A program made the translations under genes and the position numbers. A stretch of 48,881 nt of DNA from a virus. This document shows positions 28,750 to 36,786 of the stretch, in pieces. The stretch spans positions 1 to 48,881 of IMG/VR virus record IMGVR_UViG_3300033148_004783. One strand, given 5' to 3'. Each line of letters begins with the position of its first letter. The first letter of the stretch is position 1. Below the pieces are notes generated by a model. The model had not been told where the DNA came from, ran no database searches, and was given only the letters and a program-made list of their open reading frames with translations.

Positions 28750-29085
28750 ATGAGAATTAATAACAGGGACGAGGCCATCTGTTCAGTATGTGACGCTAAC
28801 TTTTTCACGGAAGACTTGGATGAGCATAGCCGTTGCAAACTTTGTGCTTCACAGGACCTCATGCCAGGAGGTGAGCACGTGCAGGAAGCTATCAAATCTG
28901 AGAAACAGAGACGTGAAGAGTCGAAAGCCTTGCTGAGAGAGCTATTGGCTGAGATTAAGGAAGAGGACAGACAAGCTAAAATTCTGAAATCCTTGCAACC
29001 AAAGGCTTGTAAGAAGTGTGGCAATGAATTTCAGCCTACTTCAGCGGCCCATGCTATCTGTTCCCGCTGCAAGGCATCGAATTAA
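28750..29085 (+). CDS. Double zinc-ribbon coiled-coil protein
   Basis: 111 aa with TTTAGGAGACAGTTGTT before the ATG. The first zinc site is CSVCDANF...CKLC, the second KACKKCGNEF...CSRCKASN; between them lies a charged coiled coil (EAIKSEKQRREESKALLRELLAEIKEEDRQAKILK). Two terminal zinc modules on a helical rod suggest an adaptor or scaffold-binding protein. It lies directly before the scaffold gene. No family name can be given. Confidence 0.65.
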   Translation: MRINNRDEAICSVCDANFFTEDLDEHSRCKLCASQDLMPGGEHVQEAIKSEKQRREESKALLRELLAEIKEEDRQAKILKSLQPKACKKCGNEFQPTSAAHAICSRCKASN

Positions 29086-29115
29086 CAGCCAAATAGTATC
29101 AATAAGGAAAATGCC

Positions 29116-30087
29116 ATGAGCGAAGAGATTACTAATGAGGCCGTGGAGAATACAGAAGATCAAACCCCGGAAGTTGTCGAGGACAAAGTAGACGGGTCTA
29201 TTGATAATACGATATCTGAGGCTTCTGGGGCAGAAGACAAACAGTCTATTATTGGTAAGTTGTGGGATAAGGTTTCAGGCGTTGCGTCCGAACCCGGGAC
29301 GGCGAAGGAAGACAGTAATGAGCTTTCTGCTATCCCTGACACCTTTACCGATGCTGCGTTAAGTAGCGGCTGGACTGAGGAACAGATTATCAAGTTGGCG
29401 GAAGGGCATACTAATGAGGAACTTGAGAAGCTGATTCCTTTTATTCTGGAAGAGGGCGAGGAAAAAGCCGAGCAAAGCGATCTGCCAGATGACACTAAAG
29501 AAGAGGAAGCATCTGCTGCGGTTGATCTTCCGGGAGACGTAGATGAGAAGCTAAAGCCACATCTTGAGGAAATTAGAAAATTCTATGAGACCAAAAACCA
29601 GGAACAGGCCACGAGACTAGAGGCTTTAGAGGCTGCTCTAGCTCTACGTGACCAGGAGAGGGCTGACAAAGAAGTTTTGAATCGGGCTCAGACAGCCGAT
29701 GCGTTCTTTGACAGGGTTTCAAAGGATTTCCCAGTTTTTGGAAAGACCAAAGAATTGGTACGTTTCCCAGATGGAACCCCAAAGGCTGGCCAAGTTATGC
29801 CCACCGGGGCTGCGTTCAAAGCCCGCGATGCGGTATGGCAGATGGCCAATAAGTTTACAGAACTGGGTTCTGACTGGAATTCTGCTCTTGATGAAGCTAT
29901 GGCTTGGTATAAAGGCAAATACGGCGAAAAGGAGATTGCCGGGAGGTTGGTAAGGAAGCTGAAACAAAACGAAACCCGCTTATCTGCTAAACGAACTTCC
30001 AAGCATACTACGAAAACATTTGCCAATCCACATGAAGAGAAGCAAAGGTTAATTGAAGAGATTGCACGGAAGGCCGGGATAAGCTAA
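29116..30087 (+). CDS. Capsid scaffolding protein
   Basis: 323 aa, highly acidic. The first 150 residues are Glu/Asp-rich and low in aromatics, a predicted disordered region. The middle is a long helix (LKPHLEEIRKFYETKNQEQATRLEALEAALALRDQERADK), and the end is basic (GRLVRKLKQNETRLSAKRTSKHTTKTFANPHEEKQRLIEEIARKAG). This acidic, helical, basic-tailed layout directly upstream of the major capsid gene is that of podoviral scaffolding proteins. It guides prohead assembly and leaves before packaging. Confidence 0.8.
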   Translation: MSEEITNEAVENTEDQTPEVVEDKVDGSIDNTISEASGAEDKQSIIGKLWDKVSGVASEPGTAKEDSNELSAIPDTFTDAALSSGWTEEQIIKLAEGHTNEELEKLIPFILEEGEEKAEQSDLPDDTKEEEASAAVDLPGDVDEKLKPHLEEIRKFYETKNQEQATRLEALEAALALRDQERADKEVLNRAQTADAFFDRVSKDFPVFGKTKELVRFPDGTPKAGQVMPTGAAFKARDAVWQMANKFTELGSDWNSALDEAMAWYKGKYGEKEIAGRLVRKLKQNETRLSAKRTSKHTTKTFANPHEEKQRLIEEIARKAGIS

Positions 30088-30104
30088 TTAAAGGACTTTG
30101 AGTA

Positions 30105-31196
30105 ATGTCTAATGCAATTTCGCTTGAACAGATGGTAGACTTTCACAATGGCACTTACTATGCTATTCGTGCACGCAAGCCTGCCATGACGTATGTCAAA
30201 GACAACTATGACTTCCATAATGAGTTCTGGCGTGCCGCTGAAAAGCAGCAGGGTGGGACCCGGCTTGAGGGCCGCGTGAGTTTGGGCGATGAGGGCAATG
30301 CCCAGCATACCGGTATTTGGGAAGACGATACCCTTAATATCAAGAATATCACTAAGCGATATGAGGTTCCCTGGGTCTACTCTCGAACCAACATGAGTTG
30401 GAATATTATCGAGCAGGACTTGAATAGTGGTAAAGAGCAAATCTTTGACACTATTGAAAACAAGTATGATAATATGTGTCGTGAGTGGGTTGATGATGTG
30501 CTAGACAAAATTTGGCTGACCCCTGCCAATGCGGACGATGAAAACTCGCCACATGGTATCAGTGCTTGGCTCTGCCTTGGTACCGACGACAGTCTTGGTG
30601 GCTGGACTGGCTATCGCCCTAAATACGGTGACGGCACTAGCTACAACGTTGGAAACTTGACATCTTCGGCTTCTGTTAATCCCCGATGGGCTGGCTACTA
30701 TGCTGACCACAACGGCAACCTTGACGATAGTTTCCTGGATATTCTGAACCGGGCATTCCGTAAACTTGATTTCCGTGGCCCTTCGATTCCAAAGCCTTTG
30801 GATTTCAATACTGACGGGTATACTCCCAAATTTGCTTTATATACCAATGACAATGTTCTTGGTACGATAAGCCAGTTTTATGCCAAGTCGGATGACCAGA
30901 TGGGCCACCGTATCAATGACCATTACGGGGTCCCCCACTTCAAGAATATTCCGTTCTTGTATGTGCCGAACCTGAATAATGCCGACACGAATCGTTATGG
31001 AACCGATCCGGTCTTTGGTATCAACCACCAGTGGATTTACCCTGTGGTTCAGACCAACAACAACTGGAAGCTCAGCAAGCCTGTTAGTCGTGCTGCTGCG
31101 AACCAGCATAACATCTATACCGTTTATGGTGATTTGCTCTATGCTGTGTTTTGCAAGAACAGACGGTATGCTGGATTCCTAATCAGCCAACAGTAA
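30105..31196 (+). CDS. Major capsid protein
   Basis: 363 aa, immediately after the scaffold gene. It shows the mixed alpha/beta composition of an HK97-fold capsid protein: an N-terminal helix (EQMVDFHNGTYYAIR), a beta-rich part (RLEGRVSLGDEGNAQHTGIWEDDTLNIKNITKRYEVPW), a spine-like helix (FDTIENKYDNMCREWVDDVLDKIWL) and a C-terminal domain with VPHFKNIPFLYVPNL. There is no Ig-like insertion. About 20 bp upstream there is a spaced AAAGGACTTTGAG. Followed by a weak hairpin before the decoration gene. Confidence 0.85.
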   Translation: MSNAISLEQMVDFHNGTYYAIRARKPAMTYVKDNYDFHNEFWRAAEKQQGGTRLEGRVSLGDEGNAQHTGIWEDDTLNIKNITKRYEVPWVYSRTNMSWNIIEQDLNSGKEQIFDTIENKYDNMCREWVDDVLDKIWLTPANADDENSPHGISAWLCLGTDDSLGGWTGYRPKYGDGTSYNVGNLTSSASVNPRWAGYYADHNGNLDDSFLDILNRAFRKLDFRGPSIPKPLDFNTDGYTPKFALYTNDNVLGTISQFYAKSDDQMGHRINDHYGVPHFKNIPFLYVPNLNNADTNRYGTDPVFGINHQWIYPVVQTNNNWKLSKPVSRAAANQHNIYTVYGDLLYAVFCKNRRYAGFLISQQ

Positions 31197-31268
31197 GATA
31201 AGTTAGCAATATCTAGCTTATTCCTTGACGAACAAATAACACACTAATTTTGATTGTGAGGTACTATT

Positions 31269-32174
31269 ATGGGTAACGGCACGGCACCTTATGGAAGCGA
31301 AATTGTCGCTTTTAAGAAACGTGTATTGTATGAGGGGACCGATACGATCTATGAGGGTATGGCCCTATGTTACAATCAGGACACCACAGATAATATCCTT
31401 GGCTACGATAAGGGTGCAGGTGGTCACCCGGAGGCACAGACTACGCCGACTACCACGGCTGAGGGCTACCAGAATGAAGGTAAGTTTCTGCGAGTGGAGA
31501 AACCTGCTGCTGCTAACATCCCCTTCTTTGCTGGCGTCGTAGCCCCTGGTAGCTGGTGTGGCACGACCGGCGACGGTGCTACGGATTTGGATATCTTTAT
31601 TCCCAATGGTGCTATTGTTCCTGTACGTGGGACAGATAGTTTCACTATTGGCGATCCGATCTATCTGGCTGCTGCTGACTATGAGTTTACTAATGTCCCA
31701 CAAGTTGGTGGCTATTGCGGTGTGGCGATGGAAACGGTGGACCGCTCTTCTACTGAGGGTCTTCTGCTGGCTGTCCTTCGCCAGACCAGGCTCACTGAGA
31801 ACCTCGTTACTTCTTCGACGCAGACTCAGGCGGCAACCCCCATTGCGGTTACTGCTGCAATGAATGGCTATCTGTTCGACAATGATGGTGCTACCGGGGC
31901 AATTGAGTTTGATTTGCCCGCTGCTGCTGACGCTACTGGTTGCCAGTATACCTTCACCGTCAAGGCGGCTCAGAATATCGCCATTGACCCGGACGGTACG
32001 GAGGTCATTGTCTTTGGCAATGATGAAGATGTACTGGGTGCTGGTGAGGCATTGACGCTAACCCCGGCCGATACCAACGATGCTGGGATGTCGATTACTC
32101 TGGTTAGCGATGGAACTCAATGGCTGACAAAGGCGGCCTGGGCTCCGGCGGCGGCTAAGTTTGTTATTCCGTAA
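31269..32174 (+). CDS. Head decoration or fiber-like protein
   Basis: 301 aa with TGAGGTACTATT before the ATG. The first 160 residues are beta-rich and resemble small capsid decoration proteins: VLYEGTDTIYEGMALCYN, FFAGVVAPGSW, IFIPNGAIVPVRGTDSFTIGDPIYLAAADYEFTN, GVAMETVDRSST. The rest is a second beta domain (ATPIAVTAAMNGYLFDNDGATGAIEFDLPAAADATGCQYTFTVKAAQ) like those of phage surface proteins. It probably binds the outside of the capsid. Ala and Thr contents are high. Confidence 0.65.
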   Translation: MGNGTAPYGSEIVAFKKRVLYEGTDTIYEGMALCYNQDTTDNILGYDKGAGGHPEAQTTPTTTAEGYQNEGKFLRVEKPAAANIPFFAGVVAPGSWCGTTGDGATDLDIFIPNGAIVPVRGTDSFTIGDPIYLAAADYEFTNVPQVGGYCGVAMETVDRSSTEGLLLAVLRQTRLTENLVTSSTQTQAATPIAVTAAMNGYLFDNDGATGAIEFDLPAAADATGCQYTFTVKAAQNIAIDPDGTEVIVFGNDEDVLGAGEALTLTPADTNDAGMSITLVSDGTQWLTKAAWAPAAAKFVIP

Positions 32175-32225
32175 CATCATCAATAACCCCTTGGCGTCTT
32201 CGCTGTCTCTTTCTAATAGGGCTTT

Positions 32226-32247
32226 GGGGCTTAGATTCAACAGCCCC
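32226..32247 (+). other. Hairpin between decoration gene and small ORF
   Basis: GGGGCT (32226-32231) pairs with AGCCCC (32242-32247) across a 10-nt loop. No U-tract follows, so it may tune transcript levels or stability rather than terminate. Confidence 0.4.
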
Positions 32248-32286
32248 ATTGCCTTATTAGGAACAACCTAATTTGGAGATTGAGTA

Positions 32287-32427
32287 ATGAATGTGAATGA
32301 AGCCTGGAATTTGATTGACAAACTGCTTAGTGAGATAAAGGGAACTCGCAACGATCATGCGGTCATCACTGAGGCATTGCGTGCGATCCAGGAGCAGATC
32401 AATAAGCCGGGCAATAATGAAGAGTAA
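32287..32427 (+). CDS. 46-aa helical protein
   Basis: An ATG with GGAGATTGAGTA before it opens 46 codons. The product is a single acidic amphipathic helix (EAWNLIDKLLSEIKGT) and a second helix (HAVITEALRAIQEQINK). It fits neatly between the decoration and adaptor genes. Function unknown; a small virion or assembly factor is possible. Confidence 0.55.
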   Translation: MNVNEAWNLIDKLLSEIKGTRNDHAVITEALRAIQEQINKPGNNEE

Positions 32428-32473
32428 TCTGTTTTCCATAGCGTAGCTTTATCTTTCATGGTCAGGAAAAAGC

Positions 32474-33232
32474 ATGAGTGGCATGGACCTACAATTCAGT
32501 GATATCTATGGCAAGGTGGGTGATTTCCTGGGCGTAGGGTCTTCGCCAACCGGGTCTGATCTCACGAAAGTCAAAGACATTGTTTACAGGGCCTATAGGC
32601 AATTTCTGTATCCAACCGATTTGCGTGGAAACAAGCGGCACCTGTGGGATTTTATGAAGAAGAGGTATGTAATCAATATCTCTTCTAGCACCTACAAGTA
32701 TACCTTACCCAGTGACTTTGACCGCATGGTGGAGGAACCCACCTTTGGTACTAATTCCAGTTACCCACCTCTTGTGAAACGGAGTTGTTTTGATATTGAC
32801 CGCCAGAGGTCAATATCAGAGGTTTCCAGTTATCCCTACTGGTATGCCCTCAATCCTATCCGAGTTGGGGTCGATCAAACACCTATGTGGGAACTATGGA
32901 TATGGCCCAAGCCCAACGGAAACTATGAGATAAAGTTTGTCTATCAGATCAAGGCCACCAAACCTACAGCCGATACAGATTACTTTCTTGGCGGCCCGGA
33001 GGGCAATGAGGTGCTGTTACAAATGGCCCTTGCGGTAGCTGAACAGCAGGAGGATGCGATGGCTACATCCCATCATACCCAGTTAGCCAGAGAGATGCTA
33101 CAGGGTATGATTGTTGGAGATACCGTCGGTGTTCCTGACACTCTGGGTCGGACGCTAAGTGGGCCCAAGTTCAACAGGGTACGTGGATTTACATCCATTC
33201 AGGAAGGACGTATTTATGCGGACGACGCATAA
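32474..33232 (+). CDS. Head-tail adaptor (tail tubular protein A-like)
   Basis: 252 aa. Features of T7 gp11 / P22 gp4-type adaptors: a short helical start with VKDIVYRAYRQFLYPTDLRG, then beta segments YVINISSSTYKYTLPSDFDRM and MWELWIWPKPNGNYEIKFVYQIKATKP, and a C-terminal helical bundle (NEVLLQMALAVAEQQEDAMATSHHTQLAREMLQG). The helices bind the portal and the rest joins the nozzle. Position between capsid and nozzle genes fits. Confidence 0.75.
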   Translation: MSGMDLQFSDIYGKVGDFLGVGSSPTGSDLTKVKDIVYRAYRQFLYPTDLRGNKRHLWDFMKKRYVINISSSTYKYTLPSDFDRMVEEPTFGTNSSYPPLVKRSCFDIDRQRSISEVSSYPYWYALNPIRVGVDQTPMWELWIWPKPNGNYEIKFVYQIKATKPTADTDYFLGGPEGNEVLLQMALAVAEQQEDAMATSHHTQLAREMLQGMIVGDTVGVPDTLGRTLSGPKFNRVRGFTSIQEGRIYADDA

Positions 33233-33283
33233 CACTTAGTATGTGATTTTTCAATTAACACTACTTTGACAAGGATAAATAAA

Positions 33284-33640
33284 ATGAGCAATCCTACTAA
33301 TTTCCAATTTACTCATAACCGCAGTAGGGCTTCTCAGGAGAAGCTAATCACCGCTTCCGCTACTATTCGTACCGGAAGAGTAACTGACAGCTTTGCTTTT
33401 GACAATCCCGTGGTTGTTACTGACCCTGAGGACGACGTAACGATTACCGTCCCGGACGGCCAGGAGATCGGCCAGCGGTTGAATATTCTGTTTACCTCAG
33501 ACGACAATTCCAAGACTGTCACAGTTACGACTACTACGGGCGACGACGGCAGTTTGACAGCGGCCGGAGACTTTGTAGCACTGGAATGGTTTGGGGCTAC
33601 TTCTGGCTGGCAGAAGCTCTCGCACAGCACCGAAACCTAA
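33284..33640 (+). CDS. Small beta-rich virion protein
   Basis: 118 aa from the ATG at 33284, with CAAGGATAAATAAA upstream; a TTG frame at 33266 is an alternative. The sequence alternates Thr/Val strands (EKLITASATIRTGRVTDSFAFDN, DDVTITVPDGQEIGQRLNILFTSDDNSKTVTVTTTTGDDGSLTAAGDFVALEW), typical of repeat domains of phage surface proteins. It resembles the C-terminal domain of the decoration protein in style (VTITVPDGQ, SGWQKLS). Role: accessory structural protein. Confidence 0.55.
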   Translation: MSNPTNFQFTHNRSRASQEKLITASATIRTGRVTDSFAFDNPVVVTDPEDDVTITVPDGQEIGQRLNILFTSDDNSKTVTVTTTTGDDGSLTAAGDFVALEWFGATSGWQKLSHSTET

Positions 33641-33661
33641 AATTGAGATAGAGGGGAACTA

Positions 33662-34006
33662 ATGGCTAAAACAAAATTTGCCAACACAAGGCTGGATGTC
33701 GTTCCTTCTGAGGGTGGTGCTGTTAGGGTGACTATCGCTTCTAATGTAGGCCAGGGCAATGACGGCACTTCACTGCCCTGCAAGAAGGCGTGGCTGATAT
33801 CTAATGGCACCGACGTAAGAGTCAATATAGGATCAGCAGCAAGTGCTACAGTAGGTATTCCCGTAGCCTGGGCATTGCATGATACTACAACGGATGAAAC
33901 GTTCTCTAACTATTCGGTCCTGGAACTGGACATTGATGATGTCTCCAAACTATACTTCTATGGAGGCACCAACGGTAAGGTGATTGATATTCTTTATCGA
34001 TTGTAA
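33662..34006 (+). CDS. Small beta-rich virion protein
   Basis: 114 aa with GAGGGGAACTA before the ATG. Sequence: FANTRLDVVPSEGGAVRVTIAS, GTSLPCKKAWLISNGTDVRVNIGSAAS, then a strand-rich end (LELDIDDVSKLYFYGGTNGKVIDILYRL). This is the pattern of a small beta-sandwich found in many phage accessory structural proteins. It is encoded 21 nt after the previous one. Exact location in the virion cannot be told. Confidence 0.55.
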   Translation: MAKTKFANTRLDVVPSEGGAVRVTIASNVGQGNDGTSLPCKKAWLISNGTDVRVNIGSAASATVGIPVAWALHDTTTDETFSNYSVLELDIDDVSKLYFYGGTNGKVIDILYRL

Positions 34007-34016
34007 GGAGTTTATT

Positions 34017-34196
34017 ATGCCTAAAGGTATAGTTTCTAAGAAAAAACAAAAGAAACGTCAAATGTATCAGGATTATCTTACACTGATGAAACGAGGTGGA
34101 AAGTCAGTCCATAAGCGGGCCAAGACGTTGTATGAATGGGAGAAAATGTCTCCCAGAACCAGATCAATTCACATGAAAACCGCTGCAAGCAACTAA
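34017..34196 (+). CDS. Small, very basic protein
   Basis: 59 aa, with AAGGAGTTTATT before the ATG. It is rich in Lys and Arg (VSKKKQKKRQMYQDYLTLMKRGGKSVHKRAKTLYEWEK) and should bind nucleic acid or an acidic partner. It lies between structural genes and might be a DNA-bound virion component. No family recognised. Confidence 0.55.
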   Translation: MPKGIVSKKKQKKRQMYQDYLTLMKRGGKSVHKRAKTLYEWEKMSPRTRSIHMKTAASN

Positions 34197-34210
34197 TCTG
34201 GAAGTAACCT

Positions 34211-34438
34211 ATGAACAAGCTACCCCTTCCAATACGAGGGATCAATAAGGGTCTGACAGTTGCTGTGACTACCTCTGAGTATACCACCAACATGAATAAT
34301 GTCCGCCCCCGGTCGGTACAAGAGAATCGTATCAGATTAGGACAAAGACCGGGGTTGGAGAAGTGGGGAGTGGGCGAGCAGATCGGCGGGATAGAACAGC
34401 CCGTTGTGTATATAACTTCTGTGAGTAGTATTATATAG
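34211..34438 (+). CDS. Nozzle protein N-terminal segment (split tail tubular protein B-like)
   Basis: 75 aa. It starts MNKLPLPIRGINKGL, continues to NNVRPRSVQENRIRLGQRPGLEKW and stops after VVYITSVSSII. This NNVRP...R.R.GQRPGL block is how I know the first part of nozzle proteins of about 600 aa in many podoviruses. Here it ends at a TAG, and the rest of such a protein seems to be the 501-aa product at 36786-38291. A simple explanation is insertion of three appendage genes into one nozzle gene. Alternatively it is a separate small protein. Confidence 0.6.
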   Translation: MNKLPLPIRGINKGLTVAVTTSEYTTNMNNVRPRSVQENRIRLGQRPGLEKWGVGEQIGGIEQPVVYITSVSSII

Positions 34439-34439
34439 T

Positions 34440-35513
34440 ATGGCTACAGTGACGTTCTATCCTAATGGTTTCACTTCCGGGCCACCACCAACTCCGGTCG
34501 CCCCTGTAGCTGTAGTTCAAGGCGAAAGTGCCTATTTCTTTCTACAGTTTCGGGAACAACCAGCACCAACCAAGACCCATTTTTGTTATTTGTATGTTGA
34601 TGGTGATTTTTGGCAGTCAGGTTATTTTGGTGTCCAATACTTAGGATATGACGGCACTTACTATAGTATATATAAGGCAATTTCTGATGTCCAGACGGCG
34701 GCTTGGTCGACAGGGCTTCATACATGGTCAATATCGGTTGTTGATAGCGACAATCACTTAAATTCTAGTGACTCTTTCACATTTGAAGTCCTTGGGGGCT
34801 CTTCTGCTCCATCTAAAGCCTCTAACCCTTCCCCAGCGGATACAGCAACAGAAGTAGATTTTAGCACCCCGACCCTTAGTTGGGATGGTGATGGAGACAC
34901 CTATGATGTATGGGGAGGTGCGGCAGGAAACTGGGTCAAACTGGCTGAGGGCATTTCTAACACGTACTATACTCTATCGGAGTCAGAGAAGACCTTATTT
35001 AAGAACGGGGTGGTGACTTGGCGTGTTGACTCTACGAATGAGTATGGAACTACAACTGGTGATGATTGGACCTTTGATCCGAGACCTGGGAAGCCTACTA
35101 ATCCAACTCCCTCAGATACAGACGTGGACATCTCCCTAAGTCAGGTGTTCTCGTGGGATGTGGCCACTAATGCCGATACCTACAATGTCATCATTGCCGG
35201 CTCAACAGTATCTACAGGACAAGCTGATCCAAGCTACACAATGGATACTGATCTTCTGAGCTACGATGAAGAATACACATGGCGGGTCGATGCTGTTAAT
35301 TTCTATGGCACAACGACTGGCACATCATGGACATTTCAGGCCATGAACATTGATCCTATTATTTCAACATGGGAGTCAATAGATGGAGGGCCGGGTCCCC
35401 TTGACGGGGGAGAAGCAGGAGTAGACTTTAGATGGACCGGGCTCAATAACATTATTACCGTCAAAAGAGTAGTGGCGGCAGCCAAAGATTCCTTTTATTT
35501 TGAGACATCTTAA
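34440..35513 (+). CDS. Virion appendage protein with tandem Ig/FN3-like repeats
   Basis: 357 aa. Two similar units are visible: SPADTATEVDFSTPTLSWDG...TWRVDSTNEYGTTTGDDWTF and TPSDTDVDISLSQVFSWDV...TWRVDAVNFYGTTTGTSWTF, each about 90 aa and like fibronectin type III domains. The N-terminal 120 residues form another beta domain. The C-terminus NNIITVKRVVAAAKDSFYFETS resembles the end of the protein at 35944-36786. Ribosome binding is weak (GTGAG), so coupling to the preceding gene is likely. FN3-like domains on phage surfaces often bind carbohydrates. Confidence 0.65.
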   Translation: MATVTFYPNGFTSGPPPTPVAPVAVVQGESAYFFLQFREQPAPTKTHFCYLYVDGDFWQSGYFGVQYLGYDGTYYSIYKAISDVQTAAWSTGLHTWSISVVDSDNHLNSSDSFTFEVLGGSSAPSKASNPSPADTATEVDFSTPTLSWDGDGDTYDVWGGAAGNWVKLAEGISNTYYTLSESEKTLFKNGVVTWRVDSTNEYGTTTGDDWTFDPRPGKPTNPTPSDTDVDISLSQVFSWDVATNADTYNVIIAGSTVSTGQADPSYTMDTDLLSYDEEYTWRVDAVNFYGTTTGTSWTFQAMNIDPIISTWESIDGGPGPLDGGEAGVDFRWTGLNNIITVKRVVAAAKDSFYFETS

Positions 35514-35525
35514 TGGAGTATAACC

Positions 35526-35933
35526 ATGAGTCTGAGTGACTACGTTGGACTAGAACTACTAGACCACCTACTGGGAGTTGGTGCCTATCCTATGCCTACG
35601 GTTTATCTGGCACTGTGTACTGCCAATCCAACGGATGCCGGTACCGGAGCGTCCATGAATGAACATCCAGACAGCGACGGCTATGCCAGGGTGGCCCTAG
35701 CGGCTGCCTTTGGCACTCCCGCCGCATCTGGGGCCATCTCCAATGATGATACTATTTCATTTCCTGAGGCAACAGGTACTTGGACTACCGTAACCCACTT
35801 TGCCATACTGGACTCTGGAACGCACGGGGAAGGCAACATGCTCTTCTATGGCGAATTGACAGTCAGTAAGACCTTCGAGAGCGGCCAGATTCCCACCTTC
35901 TCAGTCGGTCAACTTGAACTCAGGGCATCCTAG
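35526..35933 (+). CDS. Tail-fiber-associated structural protein
   Basis: 135 aa with TGGAGTATAACC before the ATG. The sequence MSLSDYVGLELLDHLLG...YPMPTVYLALCTANPTDAGTGASMNE..GYARVAL...ISNDDTISFPEATGTWTTVTHFAI...NMLFYGELTVSKT is a widespread phage pattern often annotated as tail fiber or minor structural protein. The YLALCTANPTD, GYARV and FPEATG(S/T)WGTVTHFAI blocks are the hallmarks as I remember them. It makes a compact beta structure and probably sits on the virion surface. Confidence 0.75.
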   Translation: MSLSDYVGLELLDHLLGVGAYPMPTVYLALCTANPTDAGTGASMNEHPDSDGYARVALAAAFGTPAASGAISNDDTISFPEATGTWTTVTHFAILDSGTHGEGNMLFYGELTVSKTFESGQIPTFSVGQLELRAS

Positions 35934-35943
35934 AAAAACCTTA

Positions 35944-36786
35944 ATGTCGATTGAAGATTTTACAACTTGGACTGAAACTGACACCAATAACCGGTTGGTT
36001 GTTGATGCCACATCTGTCACAATAGATGACTTAAATAGAAGTGAGAATTCTGGCTGGGTATCTAAGGACTATGGTTCTGGTTATTGGTCCGAGGATTATA
36101 CTTACAAATTTGAGTGGACAACCCCAGCATCGGGTGATAGTACGACAGGAGTGTGGATTTATCCCCTGGCCTTAACTAATTCTCTTCAAACCCAGAACGC
36201 CATTGAAACACTCTCTGAGGACTCGCAGGGTATTCTATTTATAAATTCTAGTGGGAACCCCCAGTTTGGTTTATTTGTCGTAGAAGGTGGAAATAGGACA
36301 TCAGCGTCAAGAGCTAATTTAAACTGGTCTACAAAGTATTATTTTACCTTTGCTAGAGATGATGACGGCGGTGCCAATAATACCGGGCAATTAACACTTG
36401 ACATCTCCACGGGAGACTACGTAGGCGGCGGTAGTTGGATTGCTACTGTCGATTCCCAGTCTTTAGATTGTGCGGTTGGGGAACAAAATGACTTTCAATA
36501 TATCATGTGTTGTTCTCCGCGTGGCTCAGGCGATGCGGCCACAGATGGGCTCTTAGAAAACTTTGATTCGGGAATTTCGTCAGACAACCTTGCCGGTACT
36601 GCTACCATGTCTTTTACGGCAACTGGGACTCTTCAAGACACAGTTAACATTGCAGGCACCGCCTCTATGACCTTCTCGGGCTCGGCCTTTTTGACTACTG
36701 GAATGCTATCGGCAGCCAGGGCGGAACTATCTATCAGAAGGGTAGTGGCAATCGGTAACGATCAATTTTGGTATGAGGACATATAA
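35944..36786 (+). CDS. Lectin-like (LamG/ConA-type) appendage protein
   Basis: 280 aa from the ATG at 35944; a frame from 35914 overlaps the previous gene. FTTWTETDTNNRLVVDATSVTIDDLNRSENSGWVSKDYGSG and YKFEWTTPASGD...GVWIYPLAL begin a jelly-roll domain similar to LamG or concanavalin-like domains of phage surface proteins. The tail has two short repeats (AGTATMSFTATGTLQ and AGTASMTFSGSAFL) and ends ELSIRRVVAIGNDQFWYEDI. That end is like the 3' end of the gene at 34440 and may belong to the nozzle reading frame that follows. Confidence 0.6.
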   Translation: MSIEDFTTWTETDTNNRLVVDATSVTIDDLNRSENSGWVSKDYGSGYWSEDYTYKFEWTTPASGDSTTGVWIYPLALTNSLQTQNAIETLSEDSQGILFINSSGNPQFGLFVVEGGNRTSASRANLNWSTKYYFTFARDDDGGANNTGQLTLDISTGDYVGGGSWIATVDSQSLDCAVGEQNDFQYIMCCSPRGSGDAATDGLLENFDSGISSDNLAGTATMSFTATGTLQDTVNIAGTASMTFSGSAFLTTGMLSAARAELSIRRVVAIGNDQFWYEDI

